The notes beneath the pieces were generated by a model that saw nothing but the letters and a program-made list of their open reading frames with translations, did no database searches and was not told the origin of the DNA. Both the position numbers and the translations under genes were made by a program. Of a DNA stretch of 64,000 nucleotides, positions 41,358 through 50,618 are shown piece after piece. The DNA lies in contig CAJTXN010000001.1 of the NCBI GenBank assembly GCA_910583605.1, positions 1-64,000 on the forward strand, given 5' to 3'. This DNA is from an uncultured Lachnospiraceae bacterium (GTDB lineage Bacteria > Bacillota > Clostridia > Lachnospirales > Lachnospiraceae). Each line of letters starts with the position of its first letter. The first letter of the stretch is position 1.

Positions 41358-42259
41358 GCATAAAAGAAGAAATACAGACTAGAATAGCGTTGATTGAAGA
41401 AATAATAAATGCCCGGCTGATTGATACGGACGGATCATCGGAGGACAGGCAGAATCAGATATATGAGGCCATGAATTACAGCGTACTGGCCGGAGGAAAG
41501 CGTCTGCGTCCAATGCTGGTGCTGGAGACTGCCCGGCTGTTCGGCGGGAAAGAGGAAGATACCTATGATTTTCTGACGGCGATTGAACTGATTCATACAT
41601 ATTCACTGGTTCATGATGATCTGCCGGCCATGGATAATGATGAATACCGGAGAGGACGAAAAACCACACATGTGGTCTATGGAGAAGATCTGGCGATTCT
41701 GGCAGGAGACGGTCTGTTGAATTATGCCTATGAGACAGGTTTAAACGGTGTATTACAGTCCGGGAATCCGCTGCAGGCAGCAAGGGCATTAAAGATTCTT
41801 GCGGATAAAGCCGGTGTGTTCGGAATGGTGGGCGGACAAACCGTGGATATTATTTCTGAGAACAAAGTTTTGGATGAAGAGACCTTAAATTATATCAATG
41901 AATGTAAGACCGGTGCTTTAATTGAAGCAGCCATGATGATGGGAGCCGCACTATCCGGAGCATCGGAAGAAGAGCTGGGGCTGGTGGAAAGCATCGGCAG
42001 CCGGATTGGACTGGCATTTCAGATTAAGGATGACATTCTGGATGTCACCGGAACCACGGAGGTACTGGGAAAACCGGTGCTCAGTGATGAAAAAAATCAT
42101 AAGTCAACGTATGTGACGCTTCTGGGAATTGAGGGGGCACAGCAGAAGGTACAGGAACTGACGGAAAGTGCATTAAATGATCTTTTGACGCTACGCGGAT
42201 GTACAGAGGATTCTTTTATATGGAAGTTATTAAATAGTTTGGTATCCCGTGAAAAATAA
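41354..42259 (+). CDS. ispA: Polyprenyl (geranyl/farnesyl diphosphate) synthase
   Basis: Short-chain prenyl transferase of 301 residues that condenses isopentenyl diphosphate with allylic partners, giving farnesyl diphosphate. First Asp-rich motif is DDLPAMDND, second DDILD within QIKDDILDVTG. The KRLRP stretch binds the diphosphate. It lies between xseB and dxs, so isoprenoid precursor genes are adjacent. Chain length is not certain from sequence alone. Confidence 0.93.
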   Translation: MSIKEEIQTRIALIEEIINARLIDTDGSSEDRQNQIYEAMNYSVLAGGKRLRPMLVLETARLFGGKEEDTYDFLTAIELIHTYSLVHDDLPAMDNDEYRRGRKTTHVVYGEDLAILAGDGLLNYAYETGLNGVLQSGNPLQAARALKILADKAGVFGMVGGQTVDIISENKVLDEETLNYINECKTGALIEAAMMMGAALSGASEEELGLVESIGSRIGLAFQIKDDILDVTGTTEVLGKPVLSDEKNHKSTYVTLLGIEGAQQKVQELTESALNDLLTLRGCTEDSFIWKLLNSLVSREK

Positions 42260-42279
42260 CGGGGAACCGGAGGTTGTAT

Positions 42280-44151
42280 ATGATACTGGAAAAGATAAAT
42301 AAAGTAAATGACATAAAGGATATTCCAAAAGAAGAATACGGTGAACTGGCAGCGGAAATCCGTAATTTTCTGATTGAAAAGATCAGCAGGAATGGTGGTC
42401 ACCTTGCTTCCAATCTTGGGGTGGTGGAACTCACCATGGCACTGCATCTGGCACTGGAGCTGCCAACAGATAAGATTATATTCGATGTGGGCCATCAGGC
42501 ATATACCCATAAGCTTCTGACCGGAAGAAGGGATGCCTTTAATGAACTCCGGGTATACGGCGGCATGAGCGGTTTTCCAAAGAGAAGGGAAAATGAATGT
42601 GACTGTTTTGATACCGGACACAGTTCCACTTCCATATCGGCAGGACTGGGAATGGTAGTGGGCAAACAACTGTCCGGTGAGCCCGGGACGGTAGTTTCCG
42701 TAATTGGAGACGGTGCGCTGACTGGTGGAATGGCATTCGAAGGATTAAATAATGCGGCCCAGCTCAAAAGGAATTTTATCATTATCCTGAATGATAATAA
42801 TATGTCCATATCCGAAAATGTAGGAGGAATGTCGGGATATTTAAGTACCATGCGTGCCGGAGAGGCATATAATGATTTAAAATCCGGTGTGGTGGATACG
42901 TTAAATAAAATTCCAGTGGTGGGAGACAAGCTGGTCAGTCAGATCCGGAAGACAAAAAGCGGGATTAAGCAGCTGGTCATACCGGGAATGCTGTTTGAAA
43001 ATATGGGAATCACTTATCTTGGTCCGGTGGACGGGCATAATATAAACCGTATGGTAAGTCTGATAAAAGAAGCAAGACGATTGGACCATCCGGTTTTAAT
43101 TCACGTTATGACAAAAAAGGGGAAAGGATATGTACCGGCCGAAAAACACCCTTCCATGTTTCACGGTGTGGAGCCTTTTAACCGGGAAACGGGACAGCCT
43201 TTGACAAAAAAAGAAAAGCCGGCCTATACGGATGTATTTTCAAAAGCCATTGTCCGTCTGGCAGAACAGGATGAAAAGATAGTTGCGGTAACGGCTGCCA
43301 TGCCTGACGGAACCGGCTTGAAGAAGTTTGCAGGTCTGTATCCGGACCGTTTTTTTGACGTGGGAATTGCGGAAGAACATGCGGTCACTTATGCGGCCGG
43401 GCTGGCAATGTCGGGGTTAAAACCGTTTGTTGCGGTGTATTCTTCTTTTTTGCAGCGGGCTTATGACCAGATTCTCCACGATGTCTGTATTCAGGATTTG
43501 CCGGTAACGTTTATGATAGACCGGGCCGGACTGGTAGGAAGCGATGGTGAAACCCATCAGGGAATTTTTGATTTATCCTATTTATCCAATATTCCCAATA
43601 TGAATATACTTGCACCTATGAATAAATATGAGCTGGCAGATGCGGTTAAGTTTGCGGCCGGTTTTAATCATCCGCTGGCCATCCGTTATCCGAGAGGGAC
43701 GGCCTTTGATGGTCTGAAAGAATACCGGACACCCATGCAGTACGGAAAAAGTCTTCTTTTGTATGAAGAGAAAGATATTGCTTTGCTGGCCGCCGGCGCC
43801 ATGACGGAAACGGCGGTAACGGTAAGACAGCGGTTAAAGGAATATGGATATTCGGTATCCGTGGTAAATGCCAGATTTATTAAACCCGTGGACGAAGAAA
43901 TGATAGAGTATCTTGCAAGAAATCATAAACTGCTGGTCACTTTGGAGGAAAACGTGCTCAGCGGAGGATTTGGAGAGCATGTCCTGCGGATTGTTTCAGC
44001 CATGAATCTGAAGATTGAGGTGCTTCCGGTTGCAATACCAAATGTATATGTGGAACATGGGAATCTGCAGATTTTAAAGAAGGAAACAGGGATAGATGCG
44101 GACAGTATCACCAGGAGAATACAGAGGAAATGTGAGGAGTCGGGACTATGA
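42280..44151 (+). CDS. dxs: 1-deoxy-D-xylulose-5-phosphate synthase
   Basis: Thiamine-diphosphate enzyme (623 residues) that joins pyruvate and glyceraldehyde 3-phosphate, the first step of the methylerythritol phosphate route to isoprenoids. Visible are HLASNLGVVELTMALH, GDGALTGGMAFEGLNNA (ThDP-binding) and GIAEEHAVTYAAGLA with the transketolase-type catalytic Glu. I start at ATG 42280; the in-frame TTG 42274 overlaps the GGAGG site. It overlaps the tlyA gene by 4 bp. Confidence 0.96.
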   Translation: MILEKINKVNDIKDIPKEEYGELAAEIRNFLIEKISRNGGHLASNLGVVELTMALHLALELPTDKIIFDVGHQAYTHKLLTGRRDAFNELRVYGGMSGFPKRRENECDCFDTGHSSTSISAGLGMVVGKQLSGEPGTVVSVIGDGALTGGMAFEGLNNAAQLKRNFIIILNDNNMSISENVGGMSGYLSTMRAGEAYNDLKSGVVDTLNKIPVVGDKLVSQIRKTKSGIKQLVIPGMLFENMGITYLGPVDGHNINRMVSLIKEARRLDHPVLIHVMTKKGKGYVPAEKHPSMFHGVEPFNRETGQPLTKKEKPAYTDVFSKAIVRLAEQDEKIVAVTAAMPDGTGLKKFAGLYPDRFFDVGIAEEHAVTYAAGLAMSGLKPFVAVYSSFLQRAYDQILHDVCIQDLPVTFMIDRAGLVGSDGETHQGIFDLSYLSNIPNMNILAPMNKYELADAVKFAAGFNHPLAIRYPRGTAFDGLKEYRTPMQYGKSLLLYEEKDIALLAAGAMTETAVTVRQRLKEYGYSVSVVNARFIKPVDEEMIEYLARNHKLLVTLEENVLSGGFGEHVLRIVSAMNLKIEVLPVAIPNVYVEHGNLQILKKETGIDADSITRRIQRKCEESGL

Positions 44152-44993
44152 AAGAAAGACTGGATGTAATGCTGGTAGCCAGAGGACTGGCGGAATCACG
44201 GGAAAAAGCAAAAGCGATCATAATGAGCGGAAATGTATTTGTGAATTCGTGCAGGGAAGATAAAGCAGGCTCCATGTTTGATGAGAAAGCAGTCATTGAG
44301 GTAAAGGGGAATACTTTAAAATATGTCAGCCGGGGTGGATTGAAACTGGAAAAGGCCATGGATAATTTTTCGGTATCTTTGAGCGGAAAAATATGTATGG
44401 ATGTAGGAGCATCCACCGGAGGTTTTACCGACTGTATGCTGCAGAATGGAGCCGTTAAGGTGTATTCCGTGGATGTGGGACACGGACAGCTGGCATGGAA
44501 ACTGCGTCAGGATGAACGGGTCGTATGTATGGAGAAAACCAATATAAGGTATGTTACGCCGGAAGATATACCGGATAAAATCGGAGTTACATCCATTGAT
44601 GTATCTTTTATTTCGCTGACCAAGGTACTGCTGCCGGTCAAAAATCTTTTAGAAGACCATGGAGATGTGGTATGTCTGATCAAGCCCCAGTTTGAAGCGG
44701 GCAGGGAAAAAGTAGGAAAAAAAGGTGTGGTGAAAGATAAAAGCGTTCACCGTGATGTCATTCATATGGTTATCGACTATGCCCGTTCCATCGGCTTTCT
44801 GGTCTGTAATCTGGATTTTTCGCCGATTAAGGGACCGGAGGGAAATATTGAATATCTGCTGCATATTGTGAATTCCGTTTCGGAACCGGAATCTGCTGCG
44901 GATAACAGTTCTGACCGGTATTTACTGCCGGAGATTATGGAAGATGTCATTTGCGAAGTTGTGGAGCGGGCGCATGGCACTCTTGATAAATAA
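44148..44993 (+). CDS. tlyA: TlyA-family rRNA (cytidine-2'-O)-methyltransferase
   Basis: RNA methyltransferase of 281 residues with an N-terminal S4 RNA-binding domain (RLDVMLVARGLAESREKAKA) and a FtsJ/RrmJ-type domain whose SAM-binding motif is DVGASTGGFTDCML. Relatives methylate 16S and/or 23S rRNA; some are called hemolysins by old annotation. It sits between dxs and nadK, as usual in Clostridia. Confidence 0.92.
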   Translation: MKERLDVMLVARGLAESREKAKAIIMSGNVFVNSCREDKAGSMFDEKAVIEVKGNTLKYVSRGGLKLEKAMDNFSVSLSGKICMDVGASTGGFTDCMLQNGAVKVYSVDVGHGQLAWKLRQDERVVCMEKTNIRYVTPEDIPDKIGVTSIDVSFISLTKVLLPVKNLLEDHGDVVCLIKPQFEAGREKVGKKGVVKDKSVHRDVIHMVIDYARSIGFLVCNLDFSPIKGPEGNIEYLLHIVNSVSEPESAADNSSDRYLLPEIMEDVICEVVERAHGTLDK

Positions 44994-45009
44994 TATTGGA
45001 GTTCGTAGA

Positions 45010-45870
45010 ATGGAAAAGTATTATATTATTACAAACCCTTTGAAAGATAAAGGCTTAACAGTGACAAACCGGATTGCGGAATATCTTGGCAGCAGGGGAA
45101 TGACGGTAAAAGGAAATATGGTAGCCGGCAGTGTATGCCGGAAACGTGAGAGTTATACCAATCCGGCAGATATTGAAGATGATACCCAGTGTGTGATCGT
45201 AATCGGAGGCGACGGTACCCTGATTCAGGCTGCCAGAGATTTAAGAAATAAGGATATTCCAATGATTGGTGTAAATCTGGGAAATCTGGGATTTCTGGCA
45301 GAGATTGAGAAAGAATCGGCGGAGGAAACTTTGGATATGCTGATTCGGAATGATTTTACCGTTGAATCCCGTATGATGCTGACCGGCTGTATCTATAGAA
45401 ATCATGAGAAAATTCAGGAGAATATTGCCCTGAATGACATTGTTTTTGGCAGAAGCGGTACACTGCGGGTTGTGGATTTTAAAGTCTATGTCAATCAGAA
45501 ATTTTTAAACCATTACAGTGCGGATGGCATTATCATTACAACCCCTACCGGTTCCACCGCATATAATCTGTCTGCCGGAGGCCCAATATTGGAACCCTGT
45601 GCCAATATCATTGCCATTACACCAATCTGTTCCCATTCCCTGGGGTCCAGAAGCATTGTTTTTTCTGCGGATTCCGTGATACAGATTGAGATTTGTGAAG
45701 ACCGCCATCTGGAAGAAAATGAGACGAAAGTTTATTTTGACGGAAATGCCTCTTTTGCACTTCAGACCGGCGACAGGATTGAGATTACGAAATCCGTTCT
45801 GGATACGAAAATCATTAAGCTGAACCGATTGAGTTTTATAGAAGTATTACATAAGAAACTTTTAAGTTAA
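45010..45870 (+). CDS. nadK: NAD kinase
   Basis: Enzyme of 286 residues that phosphorylates NAD to NADP. The ATP/NAD kinase motif GGDGTLIQAARDL and the later TPTGSTAYNLSAGGPI are clear. Start at ATG 45010, 8 nt after GGAG; the frame is open back to 44944 but that part overlaps tlyA and has no family similarity. Confidence 0.94.
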   Translation: MEKYYIITNPLKDKGLTVTNRIAEYLGSRGMTVKGNMVAGSVCRKRESYTNPADIEDDTQCVIVIGGDGTLIQAARDLRNKDIPMIGVNLGNLGFLAEIEKESAEETLDMLIRNDFTVESRMMLTGCIYRNHEKIQENIALNDIVFGRSGTLRVVDFKVYVNQKFLNHYSADGIIITTPTGSTAYNLSAGGPILEPCANIIAITPICSHSLGSRSIVFSADSVIQIEICEDRHLEENETKVYFDGNASFALQTGDRIEITKSVLDTKIIKLNRLSFIEVLHKKLLS

Positions 45871-45903
45871 TTTAGAAAGCGTATGGAAAGGCATGAATAC
45901 AAT

Positions 45904-46362
45904 ATGAAAATTCAACGTCATAGCAAAATTATTGAATTAATAAATGAATATGACATCGAGACACAGGAAGAACTGGCAGACAAATTAAATGCGGCAGGTT
46001 ATAATGTTACACAGGCTACCGTATCCAGGGATATCCGTCAGTTAAAACTGATTAAACAGAATATCAACGGGAAACAGAAATATGTAGTTTTACAGAGCGG
46101 TATTTCGGATATGAATGAGAAATATATCCGGATTCTGCGGGACGGATTTGTATCTATGGCAATGGCACAGAATATTCTGGTGATTAAGACCGTAGCCGGA
46201 ATGGCAATGGCAGTGGCGGCGGCGCTGGATGCCATGGAATGGCCGGAAGTGGTAGGCTCCATTGCCGGAGATGATACGATCATGTGCGCCATTGGAAGTG
46301 TGGACGAGACATTAATTGTTATGGATAAGCTGAATAAATTAATTCAAAGCAGCGGAGATTAG
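45904..46362 (+). CDS. argR: Arginine repressor
   Basis: Arginine-responsive regulator of 152 residues. The N-terminal winged helix has EELADKLNAAGYNVTQATVS and SRDIRQLKLIK; the C-terminal arginine-binding domain has VVGSIAGDDTIMCA with the conserved paired Asp. The likely start is ATG 45904 (MKIQRHSKII); the upstream ATG 45883 overlaps the GGAAAGG site. argR before recN is a conserved order in Firmicutes. Confidence 0.93.
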   Translation: MKIQRHSKIIELINEYDIETQEELADKLNAAGYNVTQATVSRDIRQLKLIKQNINGKQKYVVLQSGISDMNEKYIRILRDGFVSMAMAQNILVIKTVAGMAMAVAAALDAMEWPEVVGSIAGDDTIMCAIGSVDETLIVMDKLNKLIQSSGD

Positions 46363-46402
46363 AGAACTGACATTCGGAGAGAATCAGGGTTAGGAGGTTA
46401 AT

Positions 46403-48097
46403 ATGCTGTTAAACGTAAATGTAAAGAACCTTGCCCTTATTAAACAGGCAGATATATATTTTGATGAAGGGATGAATATACTGACAGGAGAAACCGGAGC
46501 CGGAAAGTCCATTATAATCGGTTCCATACTCATTGCACTGGGCGGCAAGGTTCCCAAAGACATGATCCGGGAAGATGAAAAGGAAGCTTTGGTGGAACTG
46601 GTATTCCAGATACAGGATGAAGAGACAAAGGCAAAATTACGGGAACAGGGAATTGAAACCGAAGAGGATGACCAGGTTATCATTACCAGAAAAATTATGA
46701 ATGGCAGAAGTTTAATAAAAGTTAATGGAGAAAGTTTTACCGCAGGAAATCTGAAAAAAGTTACGGAACTGTTAATTGATATTCACGGTCAGCATGACCA
46801 TCAGTCGTTGTTAAAACAATCCAGGCATTTGGAGATACTGGATGAATTTTCGGAAAAGACATCCGGTGACGTAAAATCAAAGGTACGGCAGACATATAAG
46901 GAATGGAAAGAACTGAAAAAGTCTCTGCAAGAGTTTGACATGGATGATGAAACCAGAAACCGGGAGATATCTTTCTGTCAGTATGAAATTAACGAGATTG
47001 ATGAAGCAGCCCTGCGGCCGGGAGAATATGCGGAACTGGAAGAACGGTATAAGAAAATGTCCTCCTCGAAACAACTGATTGAAACCATGAATGAGGTTTA
47101 CGGATTAACCGGATATGAAAATGATTATTCTGCCGCGGAACAGATTGGAAGGGCTTCTTCTATGATTCAAAGCCTGCTGCCCCTGGATTCCACTCTGGAA
47201 TCCCTGGTTTCTTCCTTTATGGATTTAGAAGCAATCTGTCAGGATGTGAACCGGAATATTAAAACCTATGTGGAGGAACTGGCCTTTGATGAAGAACAGA
47301 CGGCGGAAACGGAAGAACGGCTGGATCTGTTAAATAAATTTCGGCAGAAGTATGCCAATCTGGCAGATAAAACAGAAGTGATTGAAAAAATACTGGAATA
47401 TCGGGACAGGCAAAAGGAAAAACTGGATAAACTGCTTCATCTTGAGGAGCAGAAACATGAACTGATCCGTCAGACTGCCGTAAAGGAACAACAATTAAAA
47501 GAATTGTCGGAAACCCTTTCTGAAATAAGAAAAAAACAGGCAAAAAAGCTGGAAAAGGATATTATTTCCGTTTTAAAAGGATTAAATTTTCTGGATGTGA
47601 AATTTGAAATTACATTTTCCAAGCGTCCGGATTTTAATGAGAACGGAACTGATGAAGTGGAATTTATGATTTCCACAAATCCCGGCGAACCGCTGCGTCC
47701 GCTGACAAAAATTGCTTCCGGCGGAGAACTTTCCAGAATCATGCTTGGAATAAAAACAATCATGGCAGCCAAAGATAATATTGATACATTAATTTTTGAT
47801 GAAATTGATACCGGAATCAGCGGAAGAACTGCCCAGATGGTGGCAGAGCGAATGAAGGAAGTCAGTCGTGTCCATCAGATTATCTGTATTACTCATCTGC
47901 CACAGATTGCGGCAATGGCGGATATGCATTTTCTGATAGAGAAATCGGTGGTTCACCGGGAAACCGTTACCGCCATTCATACATTAAATGAAAACGAATC
48001 CGTAGCGGAAATTGCCAGAATGTTAAGCGGTTCCCAGATTACGGAAACGGTTTTGGAAAATGCAAGAGAAATGAAAAAACTGAATAACAACATTTAA
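46403..48097 (+). CDS. recN: DNA repair protein RecN
   Basis: SMC-like ATPase (564 residues) recruited to double-strand breaks. Walker A is GETGAGKSI near residue 35, followed by two coiled-coil stretches (about 155-215 and 300-385), then the signature ASGGELSRIMLGIKTIM and Walker B LIFDEIDTGISGRTAQM. It starts at ATG 46403 after AGGAGG. No LexA box was seen directly upstream. Confidence 0.95.
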   Translation: MLLNVNVKNLALIKQADIYFDEGMNILTGETGAGKSIIIGSILIALGGKVPKDMIREDEKEALVELVFQIQDEETKAKLREQGIETEEDDQVIITRKIMNGRSLIKVNGESFTAGNLKKVTELLIDIHGQHDHQSLLKQSRHLEILDEFSEKTSGDVKSKVRQTYKEWKELKKSLQEFDMDDETRNREISFCQYEINEIDEAALRPGEYAELEERYKKMSSSKQLIETMNEVYGLTGYENDYSAAEQIGRASSMIQSLLPLDSTLESLVSSFMDLEAICQDVNRNIKTYVEELAFDEEQTAETEERLDLLNKFRQKYANLADKTEVIEKILEYRDRQKEKLDKLLHLEEQKHELIRQTAVKEQQLKELSETLSEIRKKQAKKLEKDIISVLKGLNFLDVKFEITFSKRPDFNENGTDEVEFMISTNPGEPLRPLTKIASGGELSRIMLGIKTIMAAKDNIDTLIFDEIDTGISGRTAQMVAERMKEVSRVHQIICITHLPQIAAMADMHFLIEKSVVHRETVTAIHTLNENESVAEIARMLSGSQITETVLENAREMKKLNNNI

Positions 48098-48101
48098 CAG
48101 T

Positions 48102-48128
48102 GTGTAAAAACTCCTTCTGGACAAACTA
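48102..48128 (+). promoter_or_regulatory. Possible forespore (sigma-F/G) promoter of spoIVB
   Basis: GGACAAACTA (48119-48128) fits the forespore -10 pattern GGNNANAHTR at every position, but the best -35 (GTGTA, 48102-48106) is only 12 bp away instead of about 15. In Bacillus spoIVB is expressed in the forespore. Confidence 0.35.
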
Positions 48129-48181
48129 TTTTTACGGGTAAAATCTGTGACCTGAAAAAGTTTGGAAAGGTGGAGTTTTTT

Positions 48182-49432
48182 GTGTCTGCAAAGAGAAAAT
48201 ACAGGAGAATTCTGATAGGGCTGCTGATTATCAGCACTATATTTACCTGTTTTTTTACGTATCATATGATTGATGAAATGATTCCGGATGAAATCAGTAT
48301 TATTGAAGGAACGGAAGCGAATCTGAAATCCAATCTTCTGGTTCAGTATACAGTAAAAAAAGAGGAAATGCAGGAGGTTGATTTCCAGACTTCCAAACAC
48401 GCACTGCAGGACAAAGCCGCCGGAGAATATAAGATTCAGGCCGATTTATTCGGATTGATCCATTTTAAAGATGTGGAGGTCAATGTAATCCGGAATCAGA
48501 AACTGATTCCCGGAGGAATTCAGGTCGGAATTTATCTGCAGACAAAAGGTGTTATGATTATCGGTACCAGTCCCATCAGCGGAATGGACGGAATGAAATA
48601 TGAACCGGCAGAAAATATTGTAAAACCGGATGACTATATCGTTTCTTTAAACGGAGAGAATGTCAGTTCCAAATCCCAGCTTATGTTTCTGGTGAATAAG
48701 TATGGAAATGATGATATCATATTGGGATTAAACCGGAATGGAGCCTATCTGGAAACCCGGATTACTCCGATTCGAACCGCAGAAGATGAATATAAGCTGG
48801 GAATCTGGGTCAGGGATGACACACAGGGAATCGGCACATTGACCTATATCACGGAACAGGGGGAATTCGGAGCATTGGGACACGGAATCAGTGATGTGGA
48901 TACCGGGGCGCTGCTGAGTTCGGAAAACGGTACCCTTTATATGGCTGATATATGGGGAATTAAGAAGGGAGAAAGCGGAAATCCCGGCGGATTGTTAGGC
49001 TCCATTGAGTATGAAGAGGATAATGTCATTGGTGTAATAACCGATAATAATTCCCACGGAATATTTGGAAAAGCAGATAAAAATCTGACGAAGGCATGTA
49101 AATATCCTGCTCTTTCCATTGGTTTAAAACAGGAGGTTACTGCCGGTCCGGCAAAGATATTATGTGCCTTACAGGATGAAGTGGAAGAGTATGAGATTGA
49201 AATTGTCAGTGTGGATTATGCCAATAATGAAAAAAGCAAGGGAATGGTGATTCAGATTACAGACCCGGAACTCCTGGCCAAAACCAACGGCATCGTTCAG
49301 GGTATGTCCGGTTCTCCGATCATCCAGAATGGGAAACTTATCGGGGCTGTCACCCACGTGTTTGTAAAAGAGCCTGCAAAAGGCTATGGAATCTTTATAG
49401 AGACTATGCTGAGTGAAAATAGTTCGGATTAA
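48182..49432 (+). CDS. spoIVB: SpoIVB serine peptidase
   Basis: Forespore-secreted S55 peptidase (416 residues) that triggers sigma-K activation in the mother cell. An N-terminal membrane anchor (LIGLLIISTIFTCFFTY) is followed by a PDZ domain (about 115-200) and the peptidase domain with catalytic His234 in GALGHGISD and Ser378 in GMSGSPII, matching the Bacillus positions (236 and 378) closely. Start at GTG 48182 after AGGTGGAG; an in-frame GTG at 48170 is inside that site. Followed by spo0A, as in other spore formers. Confidence 0.95.
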   Translation: MSAKRKYRRILIGLLIISTIFTCFFTYHMIDEMIPDEISIIEGTEANLKSNLLVQYTVKKEEMQEVDFQTSKHALQDKAAGEYKIQADLFGLIHFKDVEVNVIRNQKLIPGGIQVGIYLQTKGVMIIGTSPISGMDGMKYEPAENIVKPDDYIVSLNGENVSSKSQLMFLVNKYGNDDIILGLNRNGAYLETRITPIRTAEDEYKLGIWVRDDTQGIGTLTYITEQGEFGALGHGISDVDTGALLSSENGTLYMADIWGIKKGESGNPGGLLGSIEYEEDNVIGVITDNNSHGIFGKADKNLTKACKYPALSIGLKQEVTAGPAKILCALQDEVEEYEIEIVSVDYANNEKSKGMVIQITDPELLAKTNGIVQGMSGSPIIQNGKLIGAVTHVFVKEPAKGYGIFIETMLSENSSD

Positions 49433-49456
49433 TCTTACATCAGATATGTCAGAAAA

Positions 49457-49463
49457 TGTCGAA
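49457..49463 (+). promoter_or_regulatory. 0A box upstream of spo0A
   Basis: TGTCGAA is a perfect match to the Spo0A~P binding core. A reverse site with one mismatch (TACGACA, 49468-49474) lies 4 bp on, and a weaker one at 49447. All are just upstream of the spo0A -35, suggesting autoregulation. Confidence 0.6.
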
Positions 49464-49482
49464 AACATACGACAGATTAGAC

Positions 49483-49511
49483 TTGCAAAATTATGGCTTA
49501 AAATATATAAT
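49483..49511 (+). promoter_or_regulatory. Sigma-A-like promoter of spo0A
   Basis: TTGCAA (49483-49488), 17-bp spacer, TATAAT (49506-49511). The leader to spo0A is about 44 nt. Confidence 0.75.
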
Positions 49512-49561
49512 TGTGTATGTAAGCGTAAAAAAATAAATAATAAGGAGGAAAAATTGAAGTC

Positions 49562-50371
49562 ATGGGTTGTGTTAAAGAAAAATTAGATGTTGTTATTGCA
49601 GATGATAATGAAAGGATCCTGCAGCTGCTGAATGATATATTAAGTAATGATGATGAAATTGAAGTGGTAGGCATGGCAAGAAACGGGGAGGAAGCGGTAA
49701 ATGTAATAACTACCAAACAGCCGGATGTGGTTCTGGTGGATATTATCATGCCGAAACTGGACGGTCTGGCAGTTATGGATAAAGTAAATAAAGAAGATAC
49801 ACTGAAAAAAAAGCCGGCATTTGTGGTTCTGTCGGCGGTAGGCAGAGAATCCATAACGGATGACGCTTTTGACCTGGGTGCCTGCTATTATATAATGAAG
49901 CCTTTTGACAATGAAATGGTACTGAACCGGATCAAGCATATAAAGACCACATTGTACCGCAAGAGTCACGAACCGAGAAAGATTAATGCCTATGAAAATA
50001 AGAGGGAATACATAGAGCGGAATCTGGAAAGTGATGTGACGAATATTATACATGAGGTGGGTGTTCCGGCACATATTAAGGGATATCAGTTCTTAAGGGA
50101 TGCCATTATCATGGCAATCAATGACATGGAGATATTAAATTCCATTACAAAAGTTCTGTATCCTACCATTGCAATGAAAAACAATACCACACCGAGCCGG
50201 GTGGAACGGGCAATCAGACATGCTATTGAAGTAGCATGGAACAGGGGGAAGATGGATACCATCGATGCACTGTTTGGATATACCATTAATAACGGCAAGG
50301 GTAAGCCTACGAATTCTGAATTTATTGCACTGATTGCGGATAAGATCAGACTGGAATACAAGAACGGTTAA
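49562..50371 (+). CDS. spo0A: Sporulation master regulator Spo0A
   Basis: Response regulator of 269 residues that commits the cell to sporulation. The receiver domain has the acidic pair in [11 protein letters not shown] and the phosphorylated Asp60 in [12 protein letters not shown]; the C-terminal Spo0A DNA-binding domain includes [19 protein letters not shown] and [20 protein letters not shown] 49562 is 13 nt from AAGGAGG, a long spacing, but a TTG nearer that site is out of frame. The position after spoIVB and the 0A box upstream fit. Confidence 0.97.
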   Translation: MGCVKEKLDVVIADDNERILQLLNDILSNDDEIEVVGMARNGEEAVNVITTKQPDVVLVDIIMPKLDGLAVMDKVNKEDTLKKKPAFVVLSAVGRESITDDAFDLGACYYIMKPFDNEMVLNRIKHIKTTLYRKSHEPRKINAYENKREYIERNLESDVTNIIHEVGVPAHIKGYQFLRDAIIMAINDMEILNSITKVLYPTIAMKNNTTPSRVERAIRHAIEVAWNRGKMDTIDALFGYTINNGKGKPTNSEFIALIADKIRLEYKNG

Positions 50372-50408
50372 TTTCAATGATTTCTTTGCTATTGAATAAA
50401 TGTTTTAC

Positions 50409-50437
50409 TTTAAAAGAATAGAGAAATGAGTTATAAT
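50409..50437 (+). promoter_or_regulatory. Weak promoter of glgA
   Basis: TATAAT at 50432-50437 with TTTAAA at 50409-50414 (17-bp spacer). The -35 is poor. It would give a leader of about 175 nt for glgA. Confidence 0.45.
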
Positions 50438-50513
50438 ATAAATGATAGTGAATCGTACTGTCTGATATTGTAACTCTTTTTTATATATTTGTGCCATGGC
50501 GGCATGTATGAAA

Positions 50514-50602
50514 GGTTGAAAGAAATTTTATAAGGAAAGGATTGTGCGGCTGCCCTTCTTTCAACCGTTTAGGCGGGGCAGTATCGCAGTCGGGTCTGCG
50601 AT
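50514..50602 (+). promoter_or_regulatory. Structured leader of glgA
   Basis: Three stems: A, GGTTGAAAGAA (50514-50524) with TTCTTTCAACC (50556-50566), perfect 11 bp; B, CTGCCC (50550-50555) with GGGCAG (50576-50581); C, ATCGCAG (50583-50589) with CTGCGAT (50596-50602). A and B cross, so they form a pseudoknot or exclude each other. Stem C ends 5 nt before the ribosome-binding site. I do not recognise a known riboswitch. Confidence 0.55.
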
Positions 50603-50618
50603 ATGCATAGGGACAGAT

